64,000 nt of DNA, from assembly GCF_026151205.1 (NCBI RefSeq), contig NC_087074.1:14440167-14504166 (forward strand), written 5' to 3'. Within the stretch, counting starts at the first letter, position 1; each line of letters opens with the position of its first letter. The translations under genes and the position numbers were made by a program. Source of the stretch: Bolinopsis microptera (lineage: Eukaryota > Ctenophora > Tentaculata > Lobata > Bolinopsidae). The notes below the pieces were generated by a model. The model worked only from the letters and a program-made list of their open reading frames with translations, searched no databases and was not told where the DNA came from. Positions 23,658-47,689 of this stretch are shown piece by piece.

Positions 23658-26519
23658 CAAAAGCTATATTCATAATTTTTGTGAAACATAATTATGAATA
23701 GTGTAGTTTATCGCAGCACTCAGGCCAAAGCGAAATATGATGAAACAAAAATATCTAAGTTTATGGATGACTTTGATGGATACCTGGACAATCTTCTGCT
23801 TAAAACTGGATCTCCAATTATTTGTGGTGACTTTAATTTCCATGTTGAAGACATATACAATAATGTTGCCCAGAACTTTATTGCTCTTTGTGAGAGCAAA
23901 GGCTTCCTTCAGCATGTCGACTCTCCTACTCACATCTCCGGCGGGACACTGGACTTGTTATTTACTCTAGGCTGTGTAAGTGACTCATTGTCTGTAACAG
24001 ATATGATGGTAGAGACAAGCACTGGAACCAGCTCTGATCACTATCTAGTAAGTTTTCAGGTCCCAGTCACATTCGATTTTCATAAAGCTCGTACATATGA
24101 AGAAAAAGATGTCAGAGAGCTAAGCAAAATTGACATCGATAAGTTCAGGGAAGATCTGTTTTGTTCAGAGCTTAACCTTTCTGAATATCAATCCTTAGAC
24201 GAGGCTGTGAACCTTTATCAAAATGTCCTTGAACAGGTGCTAGACAAACATGCCCCACTTATTACGAAACGATTTACTGCTGAAAAGTCTGATTTTTGGG
24301 ATAATAAATGTCAAATTGCTGTCAGAGAGAGGAGAAGGGCAAAACGAAAAGCCAAAAAGTATCCAGAGAATGATGAGTTTAAAACTACTCATTTTGAAAA
24401 ATGTGTTGACGCAGAAATCACTATCAATCGAGCTAGGGATGGCTACTATGATAAACAGCTCAGTTCTTGCAAAGGAGACTCGAAAGGGACCTATAAAGTC
24501 ATAAATAAACTTTTAGATAAGGAATATGGCTCCAACAAATTGCCAAATGGTGAAGATATCGAAGTGGCTGCCAAACTCAAGACTTTCTTCGATCAAAAAG
24601 TAAAGACCATTTACTCTAATATTGAGAAGGAAATTCAAAACACTTCCCTAAACGGTCAAGGTACCAAGGACTCTACTTCGATAGATAATGCAAAGTGTAG
24701 ACTTAATCAGTTTAAGGAAGTCTCATTATCAGACCTTGAAACCTTAATTAGGAGTCTTCCCAATAAATCAAGCGTACTCGATGTCATACCAATGTGGTTC
24801 TTCAAGAACTGCTTACCCGAGCTTCTCCCAATCATCCATTACATCGTGAATGAATCACTAAGAGTCGGAAAGTTTCCCTCTGCCCTAAAAGAAGCATCTA
24901 TTAGGCCTGGACTCAAGAAACCTACCTTAGATGTTGATGAGCTGAAAAACTATCGACCGATTAGCAATCTAACTTATCTGTCCAAAATACTAGAAAAAGT
25001 AGTTCATTGCCAATTAAATGAATATGCTGATGTCAACAACCTGTTTTCCCCATATCAATCAGGCTATAGAAAATTCCATAGTTGTGAAACTGCAGTTACC
25101 AAAATACATAATGATATTCTAATGATGATTGACAGCAAATCGAATGTTGTGCTTCTACTCTTAGATCTATCAGCTGCTTTCGACACCATAAACCATAACC
25201 TCCTTCTTACGAAACTCAAGAATGCGTATGGTATTACAGAACTAGCACTCAGCTGGTTACAATGTTACCTTAATAATCGCACATTCAAGGTTAAAGTAAA
25301 AAAAGCCACATCTTCTGAAGGCTATCTGGATATTGGTGTACCTCAAGGATCCATTTTAGGACCGCTACTGTTCATATTGTATACCAGAGATCTTGAAGAA
25401 ATTGTCACAAAATATGGTTTCTCGATACATTTGTATGCAGATGACACACAGGTGTACTTTACTTTTGATGTTCACAGTTCTAATCCTGATTTAACAGCTG
25501 TGAAAAATTGCTTTCTGGAGATAAAGCAATGGATGACAGTTAACTTCCTAAAACTGAATGACGAAAAAACAGAGTTCATTGATATAGGACCATATGTCAG
25601 CCCAATCCAGACAATGGATTTAGGAGACCTCTCAATCTGCCCTGTTAGCAAAGCCAAGAACCTGGGATTCCTTTTCGATCACCAAATGAATCTGGACTCT
25701 CAAATAAATGCTGTCTCCAAAGTATGTTATTTGAATCAAAGGGACTTAGCAAGAATCGGTTCGAAGCTTTCCCATGACCTAAAAGTTCAGTTAGTTCACT
25801 CCAATATCCTCTGTTTCATAGACTACTGCAACTCAGTCTATTATGGAATAACAGAAAAGAATCTTCATAAGCTACAAAAGATACAGAACAATGCTGCTAG
25901 ATTTATCTTTGGTCTTTACGGAAAAAAGATACGTGAACCTATCATGCCTTACCTCAAAAAGCTCCACTTTCTGCCTGTTCGGTTCAGAATTAAGTTCAAA
26001 ATATCACTTCTGGTCTTCAAGTGTCTTAATAACATAGCCCCTCAGTACTTACAAGGACACGTCAATCTAAGGGAAGTACGAAGACAAAGTTCCAGACTAG
26101 ATGATGACTTTTATTTGTTGAAAGTTCCTCCTGCTCCTCATTTCAGACGAACAGATGCTGCATTTATGTTTTGTGGACCAAAAATTTGGAATGAATTACC
26201 CTACTCAGTGAGATCATTATCATCTGTAGAATGTTTTAAAAATGCCCTAAAGACGTTTTATTTCCAACAAGCTTTTGATAATATTTCTAATATTTGTCCA
26301 TAATGTCTGAACTGATATGAAAGTGCATAATTTTGGTAACTTCATACAAATATTTGTTCATAAAATCTGAACTGTTTAAAAAGTCCATAATCTTGCTATT
26401 TCAACACTAAGTCTCGCTTGAATGACTTTAATGTACATCTTTGTTGGGTAAATTTTAATGTCGAAGCGTGTAATAAATGTTAGAATTTATTTATTTATTT
26501 AATATAGCTTTTGTGGACA
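23652..26519. repeat. 19-bp perfect inverted repeats flanking the CR1-like copy
   Basis: TGTCCACAAAAGCTATATT at 23652-23670 is the exact reverse complement of 26501-26519. The two arms immediately bracket the CR1-like sequence. LINE insertions make direct, not inverted, flanks, so this needs another explanation, such as a fold-back target or a 5' inversion. Confidence 0.85.
23694..26303 (+). CDS. CR1-like non-LTR retrotransposon ORF2 (partial endonuclease plus RT)
   Basis: An 869-codon uninterrupted frame. It opens inside the APE endonuclease (CGDFNFHVED near residue 43; GTSSDHYLVSF near 115), continues through a basic linker, then reverse transcriptase (KNYRPISNL; DLSAAFDTINH; GVPQGSILGPLLFILYTRDL; YADDTQVYF), and ends with the standard tail (RTDAAFMFCGPKIWNELPYS). 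The first endonuclease motifs are missing, so the copy is 5'-truncated, and no upstream ORF1 is visible. The lack of stops suggests recent insertion. A TTTA-rich run at 26486-26500 probably marks the 3' end. Confidence 0.93.
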   Translation: MNSVVYRSTQAKAKYDETKISKFMDDFDGYLDNLLLKTGSPIICGDFNFHVEDIYNNVAQNFIALCESKGFLQHVDSPTHISGGTLDLLFTLGCVSDSLSVTDMMVETSTGTSSDHYLVSFQVPVTFDFHKARTYEEKDVRELSKIDIDKFREDLFCSELNLSEYQSLDEAVNLYQNVLEQVLDKHAPLITKRFTAEKSDFWDNKCQIAVRERRRAKRKAKKYPENDEFKTTHFEKCVDAEITINRARDGYYDKQLSSCKGDSKGTYKVINKLLDKEYGSNKLPNGEDIEVAAKLKTFFDQKVKTIYSNIEKEIQNTSLNGQGTKDSTSIDNAKCRLNQFKEVSLSDLETLIRSLPNKSSVLDVIPMWFFKNCLPELLPIIHYIVNESLRVGKFPSALKEASIRPGLKKPTLDVDELKNYRPISNLTYLSKILEKVVHCQLNEYADVNNLFSPYQSGYRKFHSCETAVTKIHNDILMMIDSKSNVVLLLLDLSAAFDTINHNLLLTKLKNAYGITELALSWLQCYLNNRTFKVKVKKATSSEGYLDIGVPQGSILGPLLFILYTRDLEEIVTKYGFSIHLYADDTQVYFTFDVHSSNPDLTAVKNCFLEIKQWMTVNFLKLNDEKTEFIDIGPYVSPIQTMDLGDLSICPVSKAKNLGFLFDHQMNLDSQINAVSKVCYLNQRDLARIGSKLSHDLKVQLVHSNILCFIDYCNSVYYGITEKNLHKLQKIQNNAARFIFGLYGKKIREPIMPYLKKLHFLPVRFRIKFKISLLVFKCLNNIAPQYLQGHVNLREVRRQSSRLDDDFYLLKVPPAPHFRRTDAAFMFCGPKIWNELPYSVRSLSSVECFKNALKTFYFQQAFDNISNICP

Positions 26520-28148
26520 TTTTGCCTTACACTTTGGGTGTAAATGTAGTTTTATGCAAATTTCAGTGCCTGGAATTAGTATCTCAAAAAGGTAACTGTT
26601 TTAGGGGGCAAGTGCCTGAACTGCATGTTTTGTTATGTGAATTTTATTTTTAGTCGACCATTTTATAAGTTACAAAGGGTTTTATTTTATATCCTGGTTT
26701 TAAAAAATGTATACCGTTTTTATTTATTTATTTATTGACAGAAGTTTTCTTTTAGGTGTCTAACCTTATATAGTTAGACAGTTACCAATTGCTGGATAAT
26801 TTTTCTGTGTTTTAGGGTATATGTTTCCGCACAACTTATAAATAAATATGCAAAATCGCGATCGGTTAGTCTGCATCTTACATGGGGTGGCAAGTCCCCA
26901 TTCATCGTAGTCCGATAGTTTCATTGAACAACATTATATTTCTATGATAAGTTTGCATAATCGGTTTCAAAATCAGTTGTGGGCCAATTACTCTAAAAGG
27001 AAGCATTTTCGGGCATGTGTTGCTTCACAAGTTGTATATCAGTGGTCTTTAAAAACAGTTTGCAGTAAAGAAAAATTGTGAGACTCTGAAAAGGGCGTAG
27101 CCGATTATGAGCCATTTTTGATCACCCAAAATTGTTGAAAAATCTAGTTTCGTCGAAAAAGGTTTAAAGTATCATATTCATTGCGTTGTAAAATCTTTTT
27201 GAACACTCAGTGTCAGTTAGAATTGCCCTTAAATAAATCATATCTAATGCTCTACTTTAATATCATGTATATCGTTCCATTGAGAATATGTTTTTACTAT
27301 GAGCTTTAACTGTATTTTAGTTAAATACTAATGGCAGTACATATTGCAGATCCTTAACCCATTTCATTGTAGCATGCCCCTAGCTCAATTAGCAGATCCG
27401 TTTCAGAAGATACATGAAGAAAAGATAATCGAGGTAAGCCTTATTGGTAATGTGTTTTCTGGGACTCAAACCTGAATTTTCACAATGTTTGCATTTATAA
27501 TTAGAGTTGAATTAATGTAAAACTTCGAACTATTTTACTTTAACTTTTAATCGTTACTCAGATTTGTGCTCATCAGTATGAACCGATTGGTGGAAAGTTT
27601 GAAACTGGTTTGGCTTTAAATCTCCATATATAAGCAATCGTGTCTGTGAACTTTTTGTTTAAATCATAATCATGAAACACACATAAAATTCATGTCTCAT
27701 GATTCATGAAGCTTCAAAAGTTGTCAAGTTTAAATTAAACATTTAACCAGGCGTTTTATATTGATGAGCACACATCCGGACTCTATTTGTAGTTCTACCA
27801 TGTTAGGGCTCTAGTTTGCTGGTAGAATTAAGAACTTGCCAACCTGTAAAATGAACATAATATTATGACGGCCCCAACGTTAATGTGGCTCTTGCTATGT
27901 GTTGGTTCAGCCGAATTAATTATTATGTAATCAAGTTTATTTTTCTCTTTTAGTTAGTTGTCATCCGGCCAAACATTAAGCAACTTATATTGCAGTATCA
28001 TTTATCAATTAGTATATCAAAATTATATGTCATTGTAATTTTGCATGGCTGAAATGTAACGCTTGATTTATATATATGATAATTAATTGAATTTTCAAAA
28101 CAAACAAAAAATAATGGATAGATATTTGAAAACAGACATTACTCAACG
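26520..28148. other. Gene-free stretch
   Basis: Short TTTATTTA runs near 26720-26735 and otherwise unremarkable AT-rich sequence. No coding signal. Confidence 0.45.
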
Positions 28149-28157
28149 CTTATCGTA

Positions 28158-29110
28158 GGATACAAGGATACAGGATACAAGGATACAAGGATACAAAAGT
28201 GATAATTATTTTATTGAATTCACAATAGTTATAATTCTGAAATAATTTAAGGTTACACAATTCTAGTTATTTACAGATGTGTAGGGATAAAATAGAAATG
28301 TTTTATAATACTATTTTTGAGGTCCTATAGCATTATGCATTGGCCAGTATTTGAGTGGAAATCTGGGCTCTTATAGTAGGCTGTAAAATTTTCGTTCACA
28401 GAGAGAATTGAATGGATTGCTCTTGCTGTGGCAGTAAATTTTGTAGGGTCTAGTGTTTTATCGGATAGCAAACCGGCTAGGTCAGTAATATTTTTGGGAT
28501 GGAAGTTAAATTTTTCTCTAACTGAGGAGTAGAGTAAACAGTCAGTTAGAACATGAATTTCGTCCTCAATAGGCTTAAGCCCCTTGCTGAAAAAGCAAAA
28601 AGTGCACCATCGATGTTCTCTTGGTACTAGGGGGGTTTCGTAACGGCCCCTCTCAATGTAAAGATTGTGGCAACTAATACGAAACCTTGTTAAGCTTTTC
28701 CGAGCATCGGGGATCTTAACCACTCCTAAGTATGTTTCTGGTTCAAAATCATGTTTAATTTGATTGTAGAATTCTAATTTAGGTGAGGATGCCTTGGCAG
28801 ATTTCCAGGTATCTACAAATTCTTCCCTCATGTTGTGACTGATTTGGGTAGAGAGCTTGGATTTTGAAGAGGATGAGTGGGGGAAGTTATATTTGGTGAG
28901 AAGATTAGAGATGTTGGTGTACCAAGGAAGGCCCAGCATAATCTGCTCGTGAAATGCAGCGGAGAGAAGTTCATTTTCAGTGCTTTCAAGGCGAGTATAG
29001 AAATCTATTGCAAGTTTGCAGGCTTCAAAGAAGAGGGGGTGGCGCCCACTTTCACCCCAGCAGCCTATATTCGATGCTTTTGAATGGACAGACAAAGACC
29101 ACTTGATAAA
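28158..29110 (-). mobile_element. 5'-truncated non-LTR retrotransposon, sister of the copy at 48.3-50.96 kb
   Basis: The minus strand carries the last roughly 265 codons (to the stop near 28325) and 3' UTR of the same element as 48342-50786, with only a few differences (for example FHSNT versus FYSNT, and TRLE versus SRLE). It ends in the same TATCCTTG-type tandem tail (28158-28198). It is flanked by a 9-bp direct repeat CTTATCGTA at 28149-28157 and 29111-29119, a convincing target-site duplication. Confidence 0.92.
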
Positions 29111-29119
29111 CTTATCGTA

Positions 29120-30414
29120 TGTTTTCACTGTTCAGTGTTCACCGGTATTAAACCTTTTAAACCACACTTACAATTGCTAACTTACAGGAGTACATTAGGT
29201 GGGTCCCACAACTTTCTACTCATATTAACCTTCTTCTTCCTTCTAGTATGATACAACTTATCTGGACATAGCAAAACGTAACATAAATATGCACTCCTTT
29301 TACGTACTATTCCTCTATATAATATATAATGAGCTATTGTTGATAGTCCTTATCGTATTTGTACTTACTATATACTTATTCATGACGTTTGTATTTCATT
29401 TCACCATACTATTGCATTGCTTTGTTCGATACTTCGATGCACTATTTGGGGTGATTTTGTCTCCACAAACTCTATTATTAGAAGCAAGGGCTTTTAAATT
29501 AAGTTATTTATAGTACCTAGCACAACTTTTAATGATACTATCGTTGATATATTTTCATGATAGAGTATAATCACTAAAATTGCATCTAGATATATATAAA
29601 TACCGGATGTTATCCGTTATTCGTATCAATTGAAGATAGTTATAAATTTGTGAGTAAATTTACTCACAGTATTTATAAATACTATTGAACTTGATGTGTA
29701 ATAGTAAATCAAATCTATAATTAAACTTCAAGAGAAAGTGTTTGAAACTCTACACTTATATTATTTAAAAACCAGTCCTGGCGTCCTGCTTACCTTCTCA
29801 AACCAAATATTCATTACCAACGTGCCACTCGACCCCAAAAGCATCTGTTCAAATGGGAGTGCCGCCCTGACAGTGACTCACTAAATATCATATAAAATAC
29901 GAGTGTGTACATATCCTCTCTACAAGACACACTACTCAACCCACAATTTGACCAGTGTCCCGTACACACATGCATCTCTTTCTCCTGGTCTGTTATTTGT
30001 GTGTGTGTGTAACTGCAAGGCACATGAAGTTGTTTAGAGTGTTGTTTTTTGTGGCAAGTGGTAGTTATCCCATTGATGTTGTCACTAAGCTTCTTGTTAA
30101 GCTCTTCTCCAAGTCTTCAAGCGTTCAGACTCCAAGCGTACAGGTTTGGGAGTGCTTTTATTTTTCAAAATTTTGTTGTTGTTTTGTAAATGTTAAAGAA
30201 TAGCACCTTTCTTACTGTGCCAATATACCAGGAAATATAACAATCACATAGCAGGTCTGCAGCAAAACACCTTTTCAAGTTATAACGTTAATTTATACGT
30301 ATTTTAGGGAATGTAAGAATATCTTATCACGATATGCAATGAAGAACTTGTTTGTCGTATAAAGATTATTTAGGCTAACTTTATCGCATGTAAATAGTTC
30401 ATTTCATTGATATA
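29120..30414. other. Gene-free stretch
   Basis: No supported gene. It contains a short GT run near 30000-30012 and AT-rich DNA. Confidence 0.45.
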
Positions 30415-33400
30415 TCACCGTTCATAAACTTCTAATACAATACATCTGCAAATATCGTGGAAATCCTCTGAATTATTCATCTTCCCAGAGCCAAGATATT
30501 TCGTCAGATTGAAGCTTTCTCGGAGCGCTAGCCCATTCTTCATCACTAGTTCATGTCTCACCTGAAATGAAAGCGTGCTAAAAATTGACGTTTTTAGTTA
30601 AATCATGACACTTGTTAATATATTCAGATTAAATAATATCACTCCAACACGATGACCTAATAATTTATTAAATTAGTACCCAGATATTAATGTAGTAAGA
30701 TCTTGCTCGAAATCTTTATTAAAGGCTGTCAAATCACTTGACAGTCAAGTGTCAATCATTATTACAAAAGTTACATTAGTGACACACATACTTCCTTTTT
30801 CAGTACAGGGTAAGCTAGTCCACACATCAACTGATCTTTAACACGATACTTGAAACAATACTGTAGTTCTGCATCCTCCTCAATGCTTATTTCAAACAGT
30901 TCCTTACTTTTTACATTCGTCTTGTTACCTAAAACTGAAAACAAAGGCCCTTGTTAGTGCACAAAACTCAGGTTATTGATGAAAAGGCATAAAATAATTT
31001 GGACGAAATGAATAAAATAATAAGTAACTGCTATGTTGCCCTACGAATGGGGCAGTACAAGTTTTTGCTCTCAAAGTCTTTTAAGCATTCGAATCCTTTA
31101 GATTCAGTTAAATTATTATACTGTACTCAGTCGTCAAGAAAATTTTAATTCATAGCAAAAGAAAATTGCATTCTATCATAGATAAGAGTATTAAATATAA
31201 TGAATTAGTTTCACAGCCATTGATGAACAATGATTTGATCCTACTTTATAGTTTACGAATTTTATATCACGTGTTCTGAGGATTTACATTTAACTAATTG
31301 CTCATGCAGTAAATGTAATGATAAGATAGAATTGTATCTTATTAATTTGTTAAGATAAGGACACTACATAATGACGGATGAAGTGGAAATTTATTATCCA
31401 TGAAGAATCTGTTTTTACGTTAGCAATAAAACAATATGTAGATGTACATAGTGATAATAGGATTGTATGATAAACATGCAATATACATAATATAATATAA
31501 TAGACAATCGCCCAAAATGTACAACGTAACACGAAAGGTTATTCACAATAATTGAGTGTGAAGTGCAATGCAGCAACATCAAATTCAAAATAAAGGTTCC
31601 CTGATACAGTGCCTGATTTTGTTGCATTATTGGCTAACATCGATTATAGGACTCCAGTATCACCTCAGGGAAATTCTGTATTTTATTTACATGGAATTCA
31701 TAAGAACAGCTGTTCTGTCACCCAGTACAAACTGAATATATCTTCTAAAATTGTTCATTCTTAAGAAATAAAGAAACGGATTTACAGCACTATTGGCTGC
31801 AATGAGCACAAGAAAAAACAGCACAGCAATTACATTCATAGCCGGAGAGCCTTCCTCCTTGAACAAATCATAGCTCCTCTGCCAGTCTTCTCCATAAGAA
31901 AAGTACAAACTGCAAGTTTTAACCAAGAAGCCAATGGCGGCCAGGCTGAAGGGAAGGTTGAAGATCATATAAATAAAGGTGACGATCATAACGGTGCAGG
32001 ATGCATGATACTGTCTGTTTGTACAGGCCCCTATACCATTTGATAGAATTCTAATTCTTCTGAGCTTGTAGCGAGTCAGACAGAACGATATGGAAATTGG
32101 AATGAAGGTCATCCCAGCGATAGAGGTAAAGAGAATGCTACTAATTATTGCAAGCAGGAGAACTTTCCGTGAGTCCGTCTCACCTTGCTTCTCGAATCCT
32201 TTTGGGCCACACATAAATAATTGTGGCCTGTAAGTCATGGTGACGATCTTAGCACTGTAGGTGATAAGCAGCATAAGTAGTATAACAGCTAGGCACAAAA
32301 GAGGGATAAGCCAGGACAGCTTCTTGTTAAGACGAACTGTGTAGTCGCTTAAGACGATGTACCGTGAAACACTGAGGACACAAACCATGAAGATGGACAT
32401 GTTGGGCAAGATGGCCCAAAGGGTGCCCCACAGCTGGCAGAAGCAGTTGTTATTGAACAGTCTCCCTGCTCGGTGAGGCTGGAAAGTGGCCTCGATGACA
32501 GGTACTAAAGCTATCAGGATCAAGGTGTCGATGGCGGTAATGATCATGTAGGTGATTTTGAAGAAGTTGCCATTGGGTCTCCTGCATTTCCGGCTTATGA
32601 AGTAGGTAAATGCAATGATGTTGGCAGGTAGTCCGGCGAACAAGATGCATACCAGTGATATTCCGATAAAGTAGTTGCTGAGTTTGTTGTCTTGAAAACT
32701 GCTCATTCTCTGTTCATTATGACGTGTTCATTCATTCTGTGATGTTTTTTTTAAATGTACAACTGACACTTTTTGTAAATGACATTATTAACAAAGTTAG
32801 CCTTCACTTCGACCCTAGAGTCTTGGGCTAAGATAGAAATAATCCAATATACAACTGTATAAAATGTTTATTGTCTAGCATGATATAAATGTTCTCGTAC
32901 AACTATAACCACTGCAGTCTGCACCATTGTAATTATTTAACAGTAACAGACGGCGGCTATCAATCACCTGGCCCCACCCCCGAATGGTGATATTCCTTCG
33001 CTGCTTTCTACTGAATCTAGTCATTACACGATAAATACGATTTGAAACAGATCAGAAAGCAGACGAAAACGAACGTACATAATAAATTGAAATCAAAAGA
33101 AAAATGCGGTATTGAACAGATTTTGCGTCAAACGGATCCTTTTAAAGAAAAGTAATGGCTTACCAAAGTCTGTCGGTTGCCTAAGTGGTGGCAATGTTTT
33201 CTGTGATTTCATTGTTTTGTCGTCCTCTGAGAATGAATGCGTTCATACCAGACTTATCTTAAAAGCATTGTAACATGCATCTTAGTGCACTTAAAAAGGG
33301 AGTGAACATACCATTATTTGTACCTGATTTGTTGCTGAAGTCAATCGGTCTCAACAATATCTCTGCATAGGAGTGGCTATCTAATGTCTTTGAAGAACAT

Positions 33401-34500
33401 TCAGATCCTTTCTCAAAGTTCATAAAGCTTAACTTCTCAACCACTTTGCTCTCCATAAGCTGCACAAGTTTCTTGCTATCAAAATACATGGTGACCAACA
33501 CCCCACCCCGCTTCAGAGTCCTGGATACCTTATCAAGAGTGACATTGAGAGTGAACCGATGTAGAGTGACGTGATCAAATGTAAAGAGGCAGAGCAGGAG
33601 GTTGCAGTGGTCCTTTGGTAGCATGTTCTCCCCTGTAATATAGTGCCTCTCTTTAGGTGACGGATTAATCATCGTTTTTAGCATGACGTATAGTACTAAA
33701 AACTGGTTATTGCCAATTCATTGGGGTCTATAGTTTGGGCCTGAGTTTCGAAATTTGACCTTTTTAAATGCTTAACCTTGAACTGATCATCGAAGTTTCA
33801 CAGTTAGTAATAAACAATAGTTTATAGTATGCACTTTACAACAGCATATTCTGCTGCAACTTTCGAAAAAAGCCGAATGGCTGTGAAATTGAGCTGATTG
33901 AACAGTGTAACCTAATTCCTCATTTATATCAGATGATTAGCAATTTAGCAGTCATAATTTACATTTTTAATTTATTTTCCCTCTTTTTAACAAATATTTG
34001 ATACCTCTCGAGTAGAAAGCATTATGATATATTAACTAAGAGAACTAATTCGGCGATAAGGAGATACTGTTTTTCCTTGTGACAAGAAAGTTGTATATAT
34101 GGCATATTTTTATCGGTTCTTATGATATTGACAGAATCACTCACGAAAGAAATTTGACAAAAGGTTTTCCAAAGAGGTGAGAAATTTGTCAACTTAAATT
34201 TTTAAAGAAAGCGTGAAATTTGACTCCCATAGTAAAAGAAAAGGTCGCAGGTTAAAAAGATTCAATAAATTATACCTTTAAAAAGAGAACTTATTAGACA
34301 AAGGCTGTTGCTTAAGGGATCGTCATTTGAGATAAAAAACTTGTCAGGTTTCGGAACATCAGTGAGATGCTGCAAGCCCTTACAGCTGAGATCTAGTGCA
34401 TTTATTTCAGTAGATCCGTCACACTTGATGTACTTGGGGAGTATGTCTTTCAAAGCTTCTTTTATTTGCTGGAAATCGGAGAAACTATTGAATATGTTCA
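30415..34500 (-). CDS. Methyltransferase-like gene (cap guanine-N7 MTase-like), partial, four exons seen
   Basis: Four minus-strand exons join in phase: 34500-34276, 33695-33312, 30928-30792 and 30561-30415 (TGA). Phases are 1, 1 and 0, with donors G|GTATAA, G|GTATGT and A|GTATGT and acceptors ending in TAG or CAG. The first exon has a possible SAM-binding motif I (NALDLSCKGL). The second has a motif IV/VI-like stretch (CNLLLCLFTFDHVTLH, then VSRTLKRGGVLVTMYFDSK) like the HYSF...LKPGGYFIGT region of RNMT-type enzymes. The last two (YRVKDQLMCGLAYPVLKKE; LVMKNGLALRESFNLTKYL) fit the C-terminal pattern where RNMT has its YNMKLVYKKTF strand. The match is by eye, and motif I lacks the usual GxGxG. 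5' exons are not resolved; coding-looking sequence at 34679-34870 may be one. A GPCR gene lies in the second intron. Confidence 0.5.
31687..32706 (-). CDS. Rhodopsin-family (class A) G protein-coupled receptor, intronless
   Basis: A 339-residue single-exon frame with seven hydrophobic segments (about 13-37, 49-71, 92-116, 130-151, 182-208, 235-260, 292-315). Class A landmarks seen: N29 in TM1 (GLPANIIA), D60 in TM2, an ECL1/TM3 cysteine region (NCFCQLW, C88/C90) paired with an ECL2 cysteine (FMCGPKG), SRY at 114-116 in place of DRY, a TM6 proline (FNLPFSLAA), and NPFLY in TM7 followed by a helix-8-like FLRMNNFRRY. The ligand cannot be inferred. The whole gene sits in an intron of the methyltransferase-like gene on the same strand, between its 33312 and 30928 exon boundaries. 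Confidence 0.92.
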   Translation of the reverse strand: MSSFQDNKLSNYFIGISLVCILFAGLPANIIAFTYFISRKCRRPNGNFFKITYMIITAIDTLILIALVPVIEATFQPHRAGRLFNNNCFCQLWGTLWAILPNMSIFMVCVLSVSRYIVLSDYTVRLNKKLSWLIPLLCLAVILLMLLITYSAKIVTMTYRPQLFMCGPKGFEKQGETDSRKVLLLAIISSILFTSIAGMTFIPISISFCLTRYKLRRIRILSNGIGACTNRQYHASCTVMIVTFIYMIFNLPFSLAAIGFLVKTCSLYFSYGEDWQRSYDLFKEEGSPAMNVIAVLFFLVLIAANSAVNPFLYFLRMNNFRRYIQFVLGDRTAVLMNSM

Positions 34501-35583
34501 CTTATTTCACTACAATGTTTAAAAACTCTCAGATAAAAAGTTGACAATTTTGTAAAAGTTGGTTATGTTGTTGTACTTCATTGTAACAAATTGTAAATGG
34601 CTAAACGTATGTATTTCAATTTGTTGTTCATTTCCATACACATTCCGTAAATCGTGATAACGTAGTAAGCAGATACGATTAACAAGATGATATTGGAACC
34701 TTCGTTAAAATGGTATCATCATTTGGAGTGGGAGATACTTTATATTCTGTTGCGTTATTTTCTGTGGTTACCCCTAACTGTCCCTTTAATGAATATTTCG
34801 CTTCCAGATTTCCGCTCAAATCCTGAACTACTTTCGGTACTTTGTTTCCAAATTCCTTATCTAGATCCATTTTCCCGAACTTATAATAAGTGTATTGGAT
34901 GATATTTGATTTAAGATTGGATATCGAGCTTGTATTGAAAATACAGTTAATATTATATATCTGCCGTTTTCTGACTTAAATGCTTCAGTTCTAATGGTTT
35001 CCGATGGTTTCAAGGAAAGTTCTTGACCAAAATAAGAAATGTGGATAAAATAATCCAAAATTTCAAAAACGGTCTTTAAGCACATTTGTCAGAAAAAGGC
35101 AGATATATGGGAATAATATTCTAAAAGGTTCAATTGATGTCCGTCATGTCGAGTGTGAATAAGAAAGCTCATTGTTTTAAAATGCGTACATTCTAGTTAA
35201 TAATTGAACAAAAACAGTGCGTGGTCAAGCCACTATCTCTACTTCTATATTGCATCATGTAGTGCATTAAGTACTGTCTAGCTAGGGTATTAAACGGTAC
35301 AACTTGACAGTAAAATTTAATAAACCAACACGAAGCAGACAGGAAATAAATAGCAGTAGTATAAGTGCTGCTGTAGACGCTTCGTGACAGTCAAATAAAG
35401 TAGTCACGCAAATATTACATTACATAATTTCTCCTGAGAACTATGGTATGATGTGCAAGACATTTTCTGAAGGAGTAGAGTTATTTATCTTGAGATCCGT
35501 TGATTGTGGGCATTTACTTATGTGGGCACATTATCACTAGAGTTTAACCGACTGAAAATAACTAGATAATAAATAAATTAACC
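34501..35583. promoter_or_regulatory. Divergent intergenic region between methyltransferase-like gene and RSK-like kinase
   Basis: It should contain the unresolved 5' exons of the minus-strand methyltransferase-like gene and the 5' UTR and promoter of the plus-strand kinase. Open stretches on the minus strand at 34679-34870 and 34861-35085 could be exons but show no domain and no phase-matched donor. No specific promoter element is claimed. Confidence 0.35.
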
Positions 35584-47567
<11,984 letters not shown>

Positions 47568-47689
47568 TGAACTTTGTTAACTTTACTTTTGTTTATATTA
47601 AATGTCAATATGTTGTTGAAGTTAAGATCGTTTTATCAATATTATGTTCAAAAGTTGTGTCTTCAAATAATTATTTATTGTACTGGGTG

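Noticed and set aside
29955..30203. Secreted-looking 82-codon frame (hydrophobic N-terminus)
   Set aside because: Hydrophobicity comes from a GT microsatellite and T-rich DNA; no partner exons.
34679..34870. Possible upstream exon of the methyltransferase-like gene
   Set aside because: Open on the minus strand, but its candidate donors (phase 0) do not match the phase 1 acceptor at 34500.
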